Shown piece by piece: positions 31,237 to 42,028 of a DNA stretch of 64,000 bases. Made by a program: the position numbers and the translations under genes. The stretch is taken from contig OY755243.1 in assembly GCA_963576725.1 (NCBI GenBank), positions 40,595,243 through 40,659,242 on the forward strand, given 5' to 3'. The notes below the pieces were generated by a model. That model was not told the origin of the DNA, did no database searches, and saw only the letters and a list, made by a program, of their open reading frames with translations. This stretch comes from Azorinus chamasolen. Its lineage: Eukaryota; Mollusca; Bivalvia; Cardiida; Solecurtidae. The first letter of the stretch is position 1. Every line of letters starts with the position of its first letter.

Positions 31237-32320
31237 TTAACCCCTCACTTATAGGGACGCCTTATGATGCCTTACACACGGGGTAGATCCTGATCAGACG
31301 CCTTATGATGCCTTACACACGGGGTAGATCCTGATCAGACGCCTTATGGTGCCTTACACACGGGGAAGTCACTGGTCAGATGCCTTATGATGCCTTACAC
31401 ACGGGGTAGATCCTGATCAGACGCCTTATGATGCCTTACACACGGGGTAGATCCTGGTCAGACGCCGTATGATGCCTTACACACGGGGAAGTCACTGGTC
31501 AGACGCCTTATGATGCCTTACACACGGGGAAGTCACTGGTCAGACGCCTTATGATGCCTTACACACGAGGAAGTCACTGGTCAGACGCCTTATGCTGCCT
31601 TACACACGGGGAAGACCCTGGTCAGACGCCTTATGATGCCTTTACACACGGGGAAGACCCTGATCAGACGATTTATGCTGCCTTACACACGGGGAAGACC
31701 CTGATCAGACGCCTTATGATGACTTTACACACGGAGTAGACCCTGATCAGACGCCTTATGATGACTTTACACACGGGGTAGACCCTGATCAGACGATTTA
31801 TGGTGCCTTACACACGGGGTACATCCTGATCAGACGCCTTATGATGACTTTACACACGGGGAATACCCTGATCAGACGCCTTATGATGACTTTACACACG
31901 GGGTAGACCCTGATCAGACGCCTTATGATGACTTTAAACATGGAGTAGACCCTGATCAGACGCCTTTTGATGACTTTACACACGGGGAAGACCCTGGTCA
32001 GACGCCTTATGATGCCTTACGCACGGAGTAGACCCAGATCAGACGCCTTATTATGCCTTACGCACAGGGTAGACCCTGATCAGACGCCTTGTGATGCCTT
32101 ACGCACGGAGTAGACCCAGATCAGACGCCTAATTATGCCTTACGCACGGGGTAGACCCTGATCAAACGGCTCGTGTAGGAGTAGGGATTGCTCTGTTTGC
32201 TTATGTAATGATTTAGTTTCTACCAGGGAAAACAGATCTGGCGGTCACGTGCCATTATAAACAATCAACTAATAAATAGTCATAATGTCATTATTTCTTT
32301 CAGGAATATTCATGAAGTAG
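31237..32320 (-). mobile_element. Family B element swollen by a 41-base satellite
   Basis: TTAACCCCTCACTTATAGGG (a B end) leads straight into the array. After it come GACCCTGATCAAACGGCTCG, GCTCTGTTTGCTTATGTAAT, GTGCCATTATAAACAATC and GTCATTATTTCTTTCAGGAA, the rest of a minus B. Confidence 0.75.
31257..32165. repeat. 41-base minisatellite, ~22 units
   Basis: The unit is GACGCCTTATGATGCCTTAC, ACACGGGGTAGATCCTGATC, A. Variants are GAAGTCACTGGTC, GTAGACCCTGATC and ATGACTTTACAC. It corresponds to B's own stretch from the end-proximal ACGC to the AGACCCAGATCAGACG arm. Confidence 0.93.
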
Positions 32321-32723
32321 AGAAGTGAATCAGGCGAAGTCTGATTGTTGAGCGAGTTTAAGTTTGCTACCCAGTCAGTCAAATGCAGGTGTACGGTATA
32401 CAATGAAACGCCATGGTCTCCACGGAACAAAGGAATCGATATATGTATTCCGTGCTTCCATACCGTGTCACCCCTGCATCTAATAGAGGTATCTCAGCTG
32501 ACACCCCCATGACGCACCAGGGAAACTCTCCTTGCTTAACCGCCTGGAAAACGAATTGTCGTCTGAGCACAAATTAACGGTTGCTTAAGTTTTCGAATGT
32601 CATTTTTATGTATCTATAATTTTATGGAAAAAGACACTATCTCAAGGCAAATACGAGTAGTTTAGATCATAATCTGATAGCAGGATCACAAATCTTCAAG
32701 AATAAATTGGATCAAAATCGTTC
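32321..32723. other. No gene supported
   Basis: 32370-32580 is GC-richer with a 63-codon minus-strand frame. I see no family match, splice sites or repeat. Confidence 0.4.
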
Positions 32724-33131
32724 TTAATCATTTATATCATGACTATTTATGTAAGAGATAATGACACCATGACTATTAATAAGCTGACATACATAAAATT
32801 TTGACAATGGCAAAAACTGTAGAATCTGATTAATAGTATTCCATTCATAAGCAAACACAGCAGACCCTGAACAGTTGGTTCCTACTGGAGCCGTATTTTC
32901 TGGGTCTGTTCCTGTTTGTAAATACTCTAAATGCGTATACAGTACAACCTCTCTATAACGGTCACTAAATTACATCAAGTATTTTTGTGTTAAAGGCAGG
33001 TGGCTGCTTAAAGCAATGTGAACGTAAAATACCTTGCTTTAAGCAACCACCTCTCCGAAATACCAACTAATTAACACAATTGAGTGGCCGTTATAGAGAG
33101 GTTTTATTGTATATGGAGTAAAAGGGTTTAA
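32724..33131 (+). mobile_element. Family B element with a nested D
   Basis: TTAATCATTTATATCATGAC, GCAAAAACTGTAGAATCTG, CATAAGCAAACACAGCAGAC and AATGCGTA precede the D insertion. ATGGAGTAAAAGGGTTTAA after it is B's right end. Confidence 0.8.
32938..33111. mobile_element. Family D element, tip deleted, in B
   Basis: CAGTACAACCTCTCTATAAC to TATAGAGAGGTTTTATTG between TAs. The central GCTCCTATAGGAGC tip is deleted, leaving AACGTAAAATACCTTGC. Confidence 0.88.
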
Positions 33132-33151
33132 TGTCAGTTCGTTCCCCTCAG

Positions 33152-33342
33152 TTAACCCTTGTACTGTTGTGAAGCAATAACTGCTCAAATTTGGATCTGG
33201 TACATTTTTGACTGTCAAGCTTCGGTCAAGCTTTTGAGAAACTACTGGCGAGTGTCAAGGCGACAAGGATTTCGGCGTCTCATCCTGAGTCTAGACTGTT
33301 TGCAAACGCGAGTCAGGTCGAGATTAGCCGGATAAGGGTTAA
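33152..33342 (+). mobile_element. Family C element, full length
   Basis: TTAACCCTTGTACTGTTG, TAACTGCTCAAATTTGGATC, CAAGCTTCGGTCAAGC, GGCGTCTCATCCTGAGTC, CGCGAGTCAGGTCG and CCGGATAAGGGTTAA. One core arm is partly lost. Confidence 0.85.
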
Positions 33343-33685
33343 GTAAAAGAGGAAGATATGAATTATGAAAAATATTTCCTACTGTCACGGTTCCTGCCCA
33401 ACAAAGTAGCTAACCGTCTCTTTAATTTGCAATTCTTACTTCAGCTTCAATCTTAATCCTGATTTTGTTTACTGTGGCCTGCATTTGCCTCTACTTTACT
33501 AGTTTCCTTTTTAATATTATTAGTATCATTATATTAATTTTGTCAGCTTGGTTGAATTGAAAATGATTAAGATTAAAACTACTAAACGGAAAATCTTCTT
33601 CCACCATCGACTTGCTAATGTCCTACAGCTAAGCCATATAAAACAACTACCACCAAGTCTGCCCTTATCTCGCCTATCTCCACTT
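33343..33685. other. No gene seen
   Basis: AT-rich sequence with no repeat or exon signal. Confidence 0.4.
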
Positions 33686-33689
33686 GACT

Positions 33690-33850
33690 GCCATTTGAAA
33701 ACAGCATGGATCAAGATGAGACGCCGAGTAACTCGACGTCTCATCAGGATCCATGCTGTTTAACTCTGGGTAAATATTTCTCAAACTTTTGAACGAATTT
33801 GAAGACGACAAAATCGCACTAGATCAGACATTTTAGTAAACATATTTTTG
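33690..33850 (-). mobile_element. Family C element, minus
   Basis: AAAACAGCATGGATCAAGAT, the core GAGACGCCGAGTAACTCG then ACGTCTCATC, AGGATCCATGCTGTTTAAC, and the AAATCGCACTAGATCAGAC tail. Confidence 0.75.
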
Positions 33851-34044
33851 TAGAGAGTGGTAATGGCTAAAACCAGGCACGCATTTTAGGCTATTTAGCT
33901 TACCAAAGTGATTGTGAATACTACTTTCACTTGCATAATTCATTAGAGACTCTAATCGGTTGGTTAGTCAACCGCCTCCAAAAGGTGATTCACTGATTCC
34001 TGATTTGGCAGTTACAGACGCGTGCTCACTTCCAACAGCAACCA

Positions 34045-34240
34045 TTTTAACTCTTCCGCTGCCACATATTGTCGTCTGCAAAGTTTGACGTCTGCTACAT
34101 GTTTCAGTCTGTATTTTCTTCCCTTTTTCTTTCAAACGCATTACCACAGTAACAAACAATTTGAATCCTGATGAGATGGGGGCTTCAAATAATCTGGATC
34201 TATTTCAACTGTTTGCAAATGTAATCACAGATTCAAGTTT
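34045..34240 (+). mobile_element. Family C element, degraded
   Basis: TTTTAACTCTTCCGCTGCC, CTGCAAAGTTTGACGTCTGC, AACAAACAATTTGAATCCTG, ATGAGATGGGGG and CAACTGTTTGCAAATG. Confidence 0.65.
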
Positions 34241-34363
34241 GGCAGCAAACGATTTTCAACCATTGATTTGAAAGACTTGAACAACGCTCTCAGACTTCAG
34301 TTCATAATGTCAAAATGAGGAACTTCATGAGAACCTGCAGGGCTATACAAATGGTATACATCA

Positions 34364-34377
34364 CCCCCCCCCCCCCC
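34364..34377. repeat. Run of 14 C
   Basis: Homopolymer just before the 65-base array; the length is probably uncertain in the assembly. Confidence 0.9.
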
Positions 34378-34389
34378 ATCCCCCAAACA

Positions 34390-34850
34390 GACCAGCGGTC
34401 ACATAAACAACGACACGTGTCAAACAGTATAAACCAAGAACGACTACACGTGTCAATGATCAGTCACATAGACGCTGGATAGTGTCTAACAGTGTAAACC
34501 AAGAACGACCACACGTGTCAATGATCAGTCACATAGACGCTGGATAGTGTCTAACCGTGTAAACCAAGAACGACTACACGTGTCAATGATCAGTAACATA
34601 GACGCTGGATAGTGTCTAACAGTGTAAATCAAGAACGACCACACGTGTCAATGATCAGTCACATAGACGCTGGATAGTGTCTAACAGTATAAACCAAAAA
34701 CGACTAATCAGTCACATAGACGCTGGATAGTGCCTAACAGTGTAAACCAAGAACAACTAGTACTACACGTGCCATTGATCAGTCACATAGACGCTGGATA
34801 GTGTCTAACAGTGTAAACCAAGAACGACTACACGTGTCAATGATCAGTCA
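34390..34850. repeat. ~65-base satellite, ~7 units
   Basis: The unit is GTCACATAGACGCTGGATAG, TGTCTAACAGTGTAAACCAA, GAACGACTACACGTG, TCAATGATCA. One unit lacks CACGTGTCAATG, and one gains TAGTACTACACG. It ends against a broken family A copy. Confidence 0.93.
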
Positions 34851-34963
34851 ATGGTTTAAAAACTACACAATTCTAAAAATTCCATTTTCTCTAAAAAAAT
34901 GTTCATTTTCGGTAGTTTTATTCACAGGGGTCGGATCTAAAAAAAAATATTGAATGTGTTAAA
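34851..34963 (-). mobile_element. Family A right half
   Basis: It begins ATGGTTTAAAAACTACACAA, inside the hairpin's second arm, and ends AATGTGTTAA. The hairpin and left half are missing and a satellite abuts the break. Confidence 0.8.
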
Positions 34964-35164
34964 ATAGATGAGAAGTTTGACAGGAGATGGTACACGAAAG
35001 TCCGCAGCAACCCCAGAAAACACAGAAGTCCCAAAAGACTGATTTTCAGACAGCAGGCTTATATAATGTTGACTTTCAAAGAATTTTTGTGCACGTAGTT
35101 TAGTAAAACTGTACCTAGAGCTACAGATAATATGCTTACTTGTCTATTGAAATCTCTTTTTCCC

Positions 35165-35302
35165 GAGGTTATAAAACTGTGTGCTTGAGTCTAAGCTCGT
35201 TCTAAAACACCCGATTGGTCAGATTTTAAGTGAAACTCAAAATATGACAAATCAAATTGTTGAGAACAAACTCAGATGAAGGCTTAGACGTTTTATAACC
35301 TT
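35165..35302. mobile_element. Family G hairpin, diverged
   Basis: GAGGTTATAAAACTGTGTGC..ACCCGATTGGTCAGATTTTA and ..AATATGACAAATCAAATTG, CGTTTTATAACCTTGGACC. Its end context (CGAGG / CCTTGGACC) mirrors that of 13173-13302. Confidence 0.65.
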
Positions 35303-35432
35303 GGACCATGGTCTATCTAAACCTCTTATTTCTAAGCCAAATCCTGTGATGTTGGCACCTATCAAAATCACCACTCCGATGATAAACAATGCAGGGTCTA
35401 ACGGGAAAATTAGGAAATTGTTGACCTACATT

Positions 35433-35866
35433 TCCTAAATATTGCTGTTATATATGTTCAACTCTAAATATTGCTGTTATATATGTTCAACTCTAAATAT
35501 TGCTGTTATATATGTTCAACTCTAAATATTGCTGTTATATATGTTCAACTCTAAATATTGCTGTTATATATGTTCAACTCTAAATATTGCTGTTATATAT
35601 GTTCAACTCTAAACATTGCTGTTATATATGTTCAACTCTAAATATTGCTGTTATATATGTTCAACTCTAAATATTGCTGTTATATATGTTCAACTCTAAA
35701 CATTGCTGTTATATATGTTCAACTCTAAATATTGCTGTTATATATGTTCAACTCTAAATATTGCTGTTATATATGTTCAACTCTAAATATTGCTGTTATA
35801 TATGTTCAACTCTAAATATATGTTCAACTCTAAATATTGCTGTTATATATGTTCAACTCTAAATAT
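35433..35866. repeat. 29-base satellite, ~15 units
   Basis: The unit is TAAATATTGCTGTTATATAT, GTTCAACTC, nearly invariant apart from two CATTG units and one truncated unit near 35812. A family B end begins 4 bases after it. Confidence 0.96.
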
Positions 35867-35869
35867 GTT

Positions 35870-36255
35870 TTAACCCTTTACTATCAACCTCTTTGCAAAC
35901 AGAGCAGACCCAGATAAGACGGGTGATATGGGAACCGTCTGATTGGGGACATGGAATTATATACAGTTAAACCTCTCTATAACGACCACTAAATTGTGTT
36001 AATTAGTTGGTATTTAGGGCAGGTGGTTGCTTAAAGCAAGGTGAAAGTAAAACAGAACGCTCCTATAGGAGCGTTCTGTTTTACTTTCATCTTGCTTTAA
36101 GCAGCCACCTGCCGTTAACACAAAGTACTTGATGTAATTCAGTGGCCGTTATAGAGAGGTTTTACTGTACATGTAGATCTGATTATACAGCCATCTGCCA
36201 TGGTCAACATTCTCTGTAATCATGAGATATTGTGAAAAAAGACTGTCCGTTAACA
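35870..36255 (-). mobile_element. Family B element with a nested D
   Basis: TTAACCCTTTACTATCAACC, GCAAACAGAGCAGACCCAG and GGACATGGAATTATA precede the D. CATGTAGATCTGATTATACA, GCCATCTGCCATGGTC follow it. Confidence 0.75.
35962..36169. mobile_element. Family D element in B (208 bases)
   Basis: Between TAs: CAGTTAAACCTCTCTATAAC and AGAGAGGTTTTACTG. The stem and tip GAACGCTCCTATAGGAGCG are intact. It is inserted in B's TATATA tract next to GATCTGATTATACAG. Confidence 0.92.
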
Positions 36256-36433
36256 TTCATAAAGTCGTTACAAGTCGGCCCTGAAATATCACAACGTCAT
36301 AGATGAGACGGCTGATCTGGATCTACACTGTTTGCAGAACTGCCGATACATATTTTCTAGCTGTTAGACTGACTTGACTACTGTTTCCCAACTCTGTCAA
36401 CACTGATTTAGGAGGTGATAATTGCGGGAGGGT

Positions 36434-36600
36434 TAACTCTTATTCCGCCACGTGCGACATGACTCGCATTTGCAAACAACTCGGCTCCAAATCTGATGCC
36501 GAGTAACTCGGCATCTCATCAGGATTCACGCTGTTTGACTCTCGGTGTTTAGTTTTTCAAAAGTTTGAGAAAATCGGTAAACAAATTAAAACAGTACAGC
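36434..36600 (-). mobile_element. Family C element, minus
   Basis: TTAACTCTTATTCCGCCACG, CATGACTCGCATTTGCAAAC, core GATGCCGAGTAACTCGGCAT then CTCATCAGGATTCACGC, and TTTGACTCTCGGTGTTTAG. Confidence 0.8.
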
Positions 36601-36956
36601 AAATAAGAGTCTGGGAAGAATTGAAGTTTTACAGAACGATAGCGGTAAACCATGAGAAAACTGTAATCATTGAGGGGACATTTTCGGGAGTGTTGTTCCA
36701 TGAGAAACAGAGGAGAATTAGCGCGCAATTTGTCGTATGTACACAAGGACCAAATGAGATACAGTATACATAAATAAGGAAAATTACTTCATCTACATTT
36801 TCGTATATTGTTCAAGTGGTGGGAGATATATACATGTGCATACCAATTGTGTGGGTTGGATATACACTCATGTATAATTATGACACACTGCTTAATTTGC
36901 TTCCTTGAATTTGGACGAACTTTTGCGAATCAAGATAGAGATTGTATATAATATAA
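36601..36956. other. No gene seen
   Basis: AT-rich sequence. A 65-codon minus-strand frame has no supporting features. Confidence 0.4.
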
Positions 36957-37164
36957 TACAATAAAACCCCACTAAACTGGACCTTTAATTTAGTATAAAT
37001 ATCGGTCTTGGGGACAGATGGTAGCTTAATGCAGGGTGAAAGTCATGCAGAAAACTCCTCTAGGAACTTTCTGTATGACTTTCAACCTGCATTAAACATC
37101 CACCTGCATAAAACGTATCTAAATTCTTCTCTTCTAGAAGTCCGGTTTACAGAGGCTTGCTGTA
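36957..37164. mobile_element. Family D2 element (208 bases)
   Basis: Between TAs: CAATAAAACCCCACTAAACT and AGAGGCTTGCTG. The inner stem is GATGGTAGCTTAATGCAGGG, AAACTCCTCTAGGAACTTTC, CCTGCATTAAACATCCACC. Confidence 0.85.
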
Positions 37165-37221
37165 AATGTTAGTCAGCTATGACAATTATATATATAACGA
37201 GAATTTGAAGTGTCTTAAGTT

Positions 37222-37450
37222 CTTAGCCCTTTACTTAATGTATTCATGTAAGAAATAGCGACTTTATAAATATTAATTAGCTGGGGATTTCGCAATTGCT
37301 TAAGAACAAAGCAATATGTTGCAATGACATGGCTTGTAGAATTTGATTTATACCATTATATAAGCAAACAGGACAGATTCTAATTAGCCAACTCATATAG
37401 GAGCTGTCTATAGGAGCGGGGTCTATACTGTTTGCATAGGAGCAAAAAGG
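37222..37450 (+). mobile_element. Family B element, degraded
   Basis: TTAGCCCTTTACTTAATG, TTCATGTAAGAAATAGCGAC, TATAAGCAAACAGGACAGAT, TAGGAGCTGTCTATAGGAGC and ATACTGTTTGCATAGG. Confidence 0.75.
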
Positions 37451-37530
37451 TGACACTATCAGGTACATCGTAAAGTTTTAGTCTTAGTTCAACACACCGA
37501 TTTGTCGTTTGCATCAATCATCACGTCGCC

Positions 37531-37541
37531 TGTAAGATTTA
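37531..37541 (+). repeat. Left target-site duplication of the foldback element
   Basis: TGTAAGATTTA, repeated in the same orientation at 46392-46402, directly outside the matching inverted ends. Confidence 0.75.
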
Positions 37542-37587
37542 TGTGTGTGAAGCTGGCTCAGCAATCAACCATCAACCATCAACATTC

Positions 37588-37947
37588 GTTTTTATATAAG
37601 GAAATCGAATGTTGATCTGGAATGTCGAGCTCGCCCATCAACATTCGTTTTTATATAAGGAAATCGAATGTTGATCTGGAATGTCGAGCTCGTCCATCAA
37701 CATTCGATTTTATATAGAGAAACCGAATGTTGAGCTGGAATGTCGAGCTCGCCCATCAACATTCGTTTTTATATAAGGAAATCGAATGTTGATCTGGAAT
37801 GTCGAGCTCGCCCATCAACATTCGTTTTTATGTAAGAAAATCGAATGTTGATCTGGAATGTCCAGCTCGCCCATCAACATTCGTTTTTATATAGAGAAAC
37901 CGAATGTTGAGCTGGAATGTCCAGCTCGCCCATCAACATTCGTTTTT
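37588..37947 (+). repeat. 59-base satellite, outer left arm (6 units)
   Basis: The unit is CATCAACATTCGTTTTTATA, TAAGGAAATCGAATGTTGAT, CTGGAATGTCGAGCTCGCC. CAACATTCG and CGAATGTTG form a dyad in each unit. Element F cuts the array at CGTTTTT|ATATAAGG. Confidence 0.95.
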
Positions 37948-40098
37948 AGCTCACCTGGCACAAAGTGCCAGGTGAGGTATTGTGAGGGGGCAGTGTCCGG
38001 CGTCCGTCGTCGTGCGTCGTGCGTATGTGCGTCGTGCGTCGTCAACAATTTACTTAAACATCTTCTTCTCTGAAACCACAAAGCCTAGAGCTTTGATATT
38101 TTGTATGTAGAATCATCTAATGGTCCTCTACAAAGATTGTTCAAATTATGACCCCCGGACCAAAATTGGCCCCGCCCCGGGGCTTATCAGTTTTTCATAG
38201 GAAAATCTTTAAAAATCTTCTTCTCTGAAACCGTAAGGCCTAGACCTTTGGTATTTAGTATGTAGCATCATCTAATGGTCCGCTACAAAGATTGTTCAAA
38301 TTATGACCCCCGGGCCAAAAATGGCCCCGCCCCGGGGCTTATCAGTTTTTCATAGGAAAATCTTTATAAATCTTCTTCTCTAAAACCGTAAGGCCTAGAC
38401 ATTTGATATTTGGTATGTAGCATTATCTAATGGTCCTCTACAAAGATTGTTCAAATTGTGTCCCCCACACCAAAAATGGCCCCGCCGTGGGGCTTATCAG
38501 TTTTTCTTAGGAAAATCTTTAAAAATCTTCTCCCCTGAAACCGTAAGGCCTAGACCTTTGATATTTGGTATGTAGCATCATCTAACGGTCCTCTACAAAG
38601 TTTGTTCAAATTATGACCCCCGGACCAAAAATGGCCCGCCCCAGGCCTTATGAGTTTTTCATAGGAAAGTCTTTAAAAATCTTCTTCTCTGAAACCGTAA
38701 GGCCTAGACCTTTGGTATTTAGTATGTAGCATCATCTAATGGTCCTCTACAAAGATTGTTCAAATTATGACCGCCGGGCCAAAAATGGCCCCGCCCCGGG
38801 GCTTATCAGTTTTTCATAGGAAAATCTTAAAAAAATCTTCTTCTGAAACCGTAAGGCCTAGACCTTTGGTATTTAGTATGTAGCATCATCTAATGGTCCT
38901 CTACAAAGATTGTTCAAATTATGACCCCCGGACCAAAATTGGCCCCGCCCCGGGGCTTATCAGTTTTTCATAGGAAAATCTTTAAAAATCTTCTTCTCTG
39001 AAACCGTAAGGCCTAGACCTTTGGTATTTAGTATGTAGCATCATCTAATGGTCCGCTACAAAGATTGTTCACATTATGACCCCCGGGCCAAAAATGACCC
39101 CACCCCGGGGCTTATCAGTTTTTCATAGGAAAATCTTTAAAAATCTTCTTCTGAAATCGTAAGGCCTAGACATTTGATATTTAGTATGTAGCATTATCTA
39201 ATGGTCCTCTACAAAGTTTGTTCAAATTATGTCCCCCGGACCAAAAATGGCCCTGTCCCGGGGCTTATCAGCTTTTCAAAGGAAGATCTTTAAAAATCTG
39301 TAAGGCCTAGACCATTGATATTTGGTATGTAGCATTATCTAATGGTCCTCTACAAAGATTGTTCAAATTATGACCCCTAGATAAGCCCCGGGGCTTATCA
39401 GATTTTCATAGGAAAATCTTTAAAAATCTTCTCTGAAACTGTAAGGCCTAGACCATTGATATTTGGTATGTAGCATTATCTAATGGTCCTCTACACAGAT
39501 TGTTTAAATTATGACCCCTGTACCAAATATGGCCCCACCCCGGGGCTTATCAGTTTTTCTTAGGACAATCTTTAAAAATATTCTTCTCTGAAACCGTAAG
39601 GCCTAGACCTTTGATATTTGGTATGTAGTCTCATCTAACAGTCTTCTACAAAGATTGTTCAAATTATGACCCCTTGACCAAAATGGCCCCGCCCGGGGGC
39701 TTATCAGTTTTTCATAAAAAGCTTCTTCTCTGAAACCGTAAGGTCTAGACCTTTGATTTTTAGTATGTAGCATCATCTAATGGTCCTCTACAAAGATTGT
39801 TCAAATTATGACCCCTGGACCAAAATGGCCCCGCCCCTGGCTTATCAGTTTTTCATAGGACACTCTTTAAAATCTCCTGTGAAATTGTAAGGCCCGGAAC
39901 TTTGAAACTTATATGAAGCATCGTCTAATGTTCCTTTATTTAGATTGCTCAAATTTGAAACTCAAGGCCTAAAATTATGGCCCTTGGTTTCATATTGGCC
40001 CCAATCTGAAGCTTACTTATTTTTACATAGAAATACAGTGTATGCATATGCCTATAGTAACCAGGTGAGCGATTTAGGGCCATCATGGCCCTCTTGTT
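37948..40098. mobile_element. Element F, 2.15 kb, inserted in the left arm
   Basis: The left end is AGCTCACCTGGCACAAAGTG, CCAGGTGAG, a hairpin, followed by CGTCGTGCG repeats. The right end is CCAGGTGAGCGATTTAGGGC, CATCATGGCCCTCTTGTT. Removing it restores an exact satellite unit, with no target duplication beyond at most one base. I recall similar ends as a common non-autonomous repeat in bivalve genomes. The hairpin end, internal tandem units and insertion between A and T suggest a Helitron-like element, but a canonical CTRR end is not evident. Confidence 0.75.
38062..39900. repeat. 155-base tandem repeat inside F, ~12 units
   Basis: Each unit has CTTCTTCTCTGAAACCGTAA, GGCCTAGACCTTTGGTATTT, AGTATGTAGCATCATCTAAT, GGTCCTCTACAAAGATTG, TTCAAATTATGACCCCCGG, GGCCCCGCCCCGGGGCTTAT. 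The first units are spaced exactly 155 bases; later units carry indels and decay to the right. Confidence 0.93.
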
Positions 40099-41283
40099 AT
40101 ATAAGGCAATCGAATGTTGATCTGGAATGTCGAGCTCGCCCATCAACATTCGTTTTTATATAAGGAAATCGAATGTTGAGCTGGAATGTCGAGCTCGCCC
40201 ATCAACATTCGTTTTTATATAGAGAAACCGAATGTTGAGCTGGAATGTCGAGCTCGCCCATCAACATTCGTTTTTATATAGAGAAACCGAATGTTGAGCT
40301 GGAATGTCGAGCTCGCCCATCAACATTCGTTTTTATATAAGGAAATCGAATGTTGATCTGGAATGTCGAGCTCGCCCATCAACATTCGTTTTTATATAAG
40401 GAAATCGAATGTTGATCTGGAATGTCGAGCTCGCCCATCAACATTCGTTTTTATATAAGGAAATCGAATGTTGATCTGGAATGTCGAGCTCGCCCATCAA
40501 CATTCGTTTTTATATAAGGAAATCGAATGTTGATCTGGAATGTCGAGCTCGCCCATCAACATTCGTTTTTATATAGAGAAACCGAATGTTGAGCTGGAAT
40601 GTCGAGCTCGCCCATCAACATTCGTTTTTATATAGAGAAACCGAATGTTGATCTGGAATGTCGAGCTCGCCCATTAACATTCGTTTTTATACAAGGAAAC
40701 CGAATGTTGATCTGGAATGTCGAGCTCGCCCATCAACATTCGTTTTTTATATAGAGAAACCGAATGTTGTGCTGGAATGTTGAGCTCGCCCATCAACATT
40801 CGTTTTTATATAAGGAAATCGAATGTTGATCTGGAATGTCGAGCTCGCCCATCAATATTCGTTTGTATATAGAGAAACCAAATGTTGAGCTGGAATGTCG
40901 AGCTCGCCCATCAACATTCGTTTTTATATAAGGAAACCGAATGTTGATCTGGAATGTCGAGCTCGCCCATCAACATTCGTTTTTATACAAGGAAACCGAA
41001 TGTTGATCTGGAATGTCGAGTTCGCCCATCAACATTCGTTTTTTATATAGAGAAACCGAATGTTGTGCTGGAATGTTGAGCTCGCCCATCAACATTCGTT
41101 TTTATATAAGGAAATCGAATGTTGATCTGGAATGTCGAGCTCGCCCATCAACATTCGTTTTTATATAAGGAAATCGAATGTTGAGCTGGAATGTCGAGCT
41201 CGCCCACCAACATTCGTTTTTATATAGAGAACCCGAATGTTGATCTGGAATGTCGAGCTCGCCCATCAACATTCGCCATTATA
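40099..41283 (+). repeat. 59-base satellite, inner left arm (~20 units)
   Basis: Continuation of the outer left array. Two unit types alternate irregularly: ATAAGGAAATCG with TTGATCTGG, and ATAGAGAAACCG with TTGAGCTGG. A few carry TTGTGCTGG plus an extra T. Confidence 0.95.
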
Positions 41284-42028
41284 TAGGGAAATATTTTTCT
41301 CTGAATATACAGGATTATCAGCTTTCATCTTTGGCACATAGCATCATCTGTAGGTCCGCTACAAAAAATTTGCCCATGGTGTAAAAATTGGACCCGGCCG
41401 AGGGGTTGCCACTTTCTATAGGAACATATAGCTAAAATGCTGAAAATGTCTCTGAAACTGGAAGCTCTTAGCTTTCAAGATGGCAAATTACGTCACCTTG
41501 AAGTCCGCTGCGGTCAGATAAGGCCCAGCTACATGGGTAGTCAGATTTCTATAGAAAAATATAGTGAAAAACTTGATTTTTCTCCAATGATTGGCTTGTG
41601 AACGATACCAGGGTCATCATGGTAATATTGATGTGTAATGCAAAGTTTGACCTATTGATTGTTGATAAATTTATGTGAACATGTGCGTCTGGGGTATAGG
41701 AATTTTTAAAGATCATACTCAAGTCAAACATATATGTTTGATAGTTAGTCATGATAAGTATCAGTATGTAACTGCTGCCTATTCATTAAAATACATATAT
41801 TGATTTTAATAACCGCAGGCCTTAAATTATATAATCAGATGTGGCATATCTGTGTCCTATGAAAACATTTACCTTTTAGTTTTTATCTAGGACGTTTTAT
41901 TGAAGATAGCCCTTCTTAGAAACCGACTTTTCGTTTTAGGAATATACATGTATCTTGAAAATATGCTTTATATCTTCTTTATTACATCTGCATGTGTAAA
42001 TTTGGCATTTAGTCAATTCTAAAGGTGG
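41284..42028. other. Middle of the foldback element, first part
   Basis: 41290-41560 is a diverged F-type unit (CTTTGGCACATAGCATCATC, GTAGGTCCGCTACAAAAAAT). 41561-42028 is unassigned AT-rich DNA. No transposase-like frame is present. Confidence 0.6.

Noticed and set aside
37277..37468. Short frames containing FANS/ANSIDP-like peptides at several sites
   Set aside because: These are translations of the GCAAACAG...GACCCTGATCAG segment of the B and C transposons, not conserved protein domains.
37948..40098. Firm Helitron assignment for element F
   Set aside because: The hairpin and A/T insertion fit, but no TC start or CTRR end is evident and no helicase is present; kept only as a possibility.
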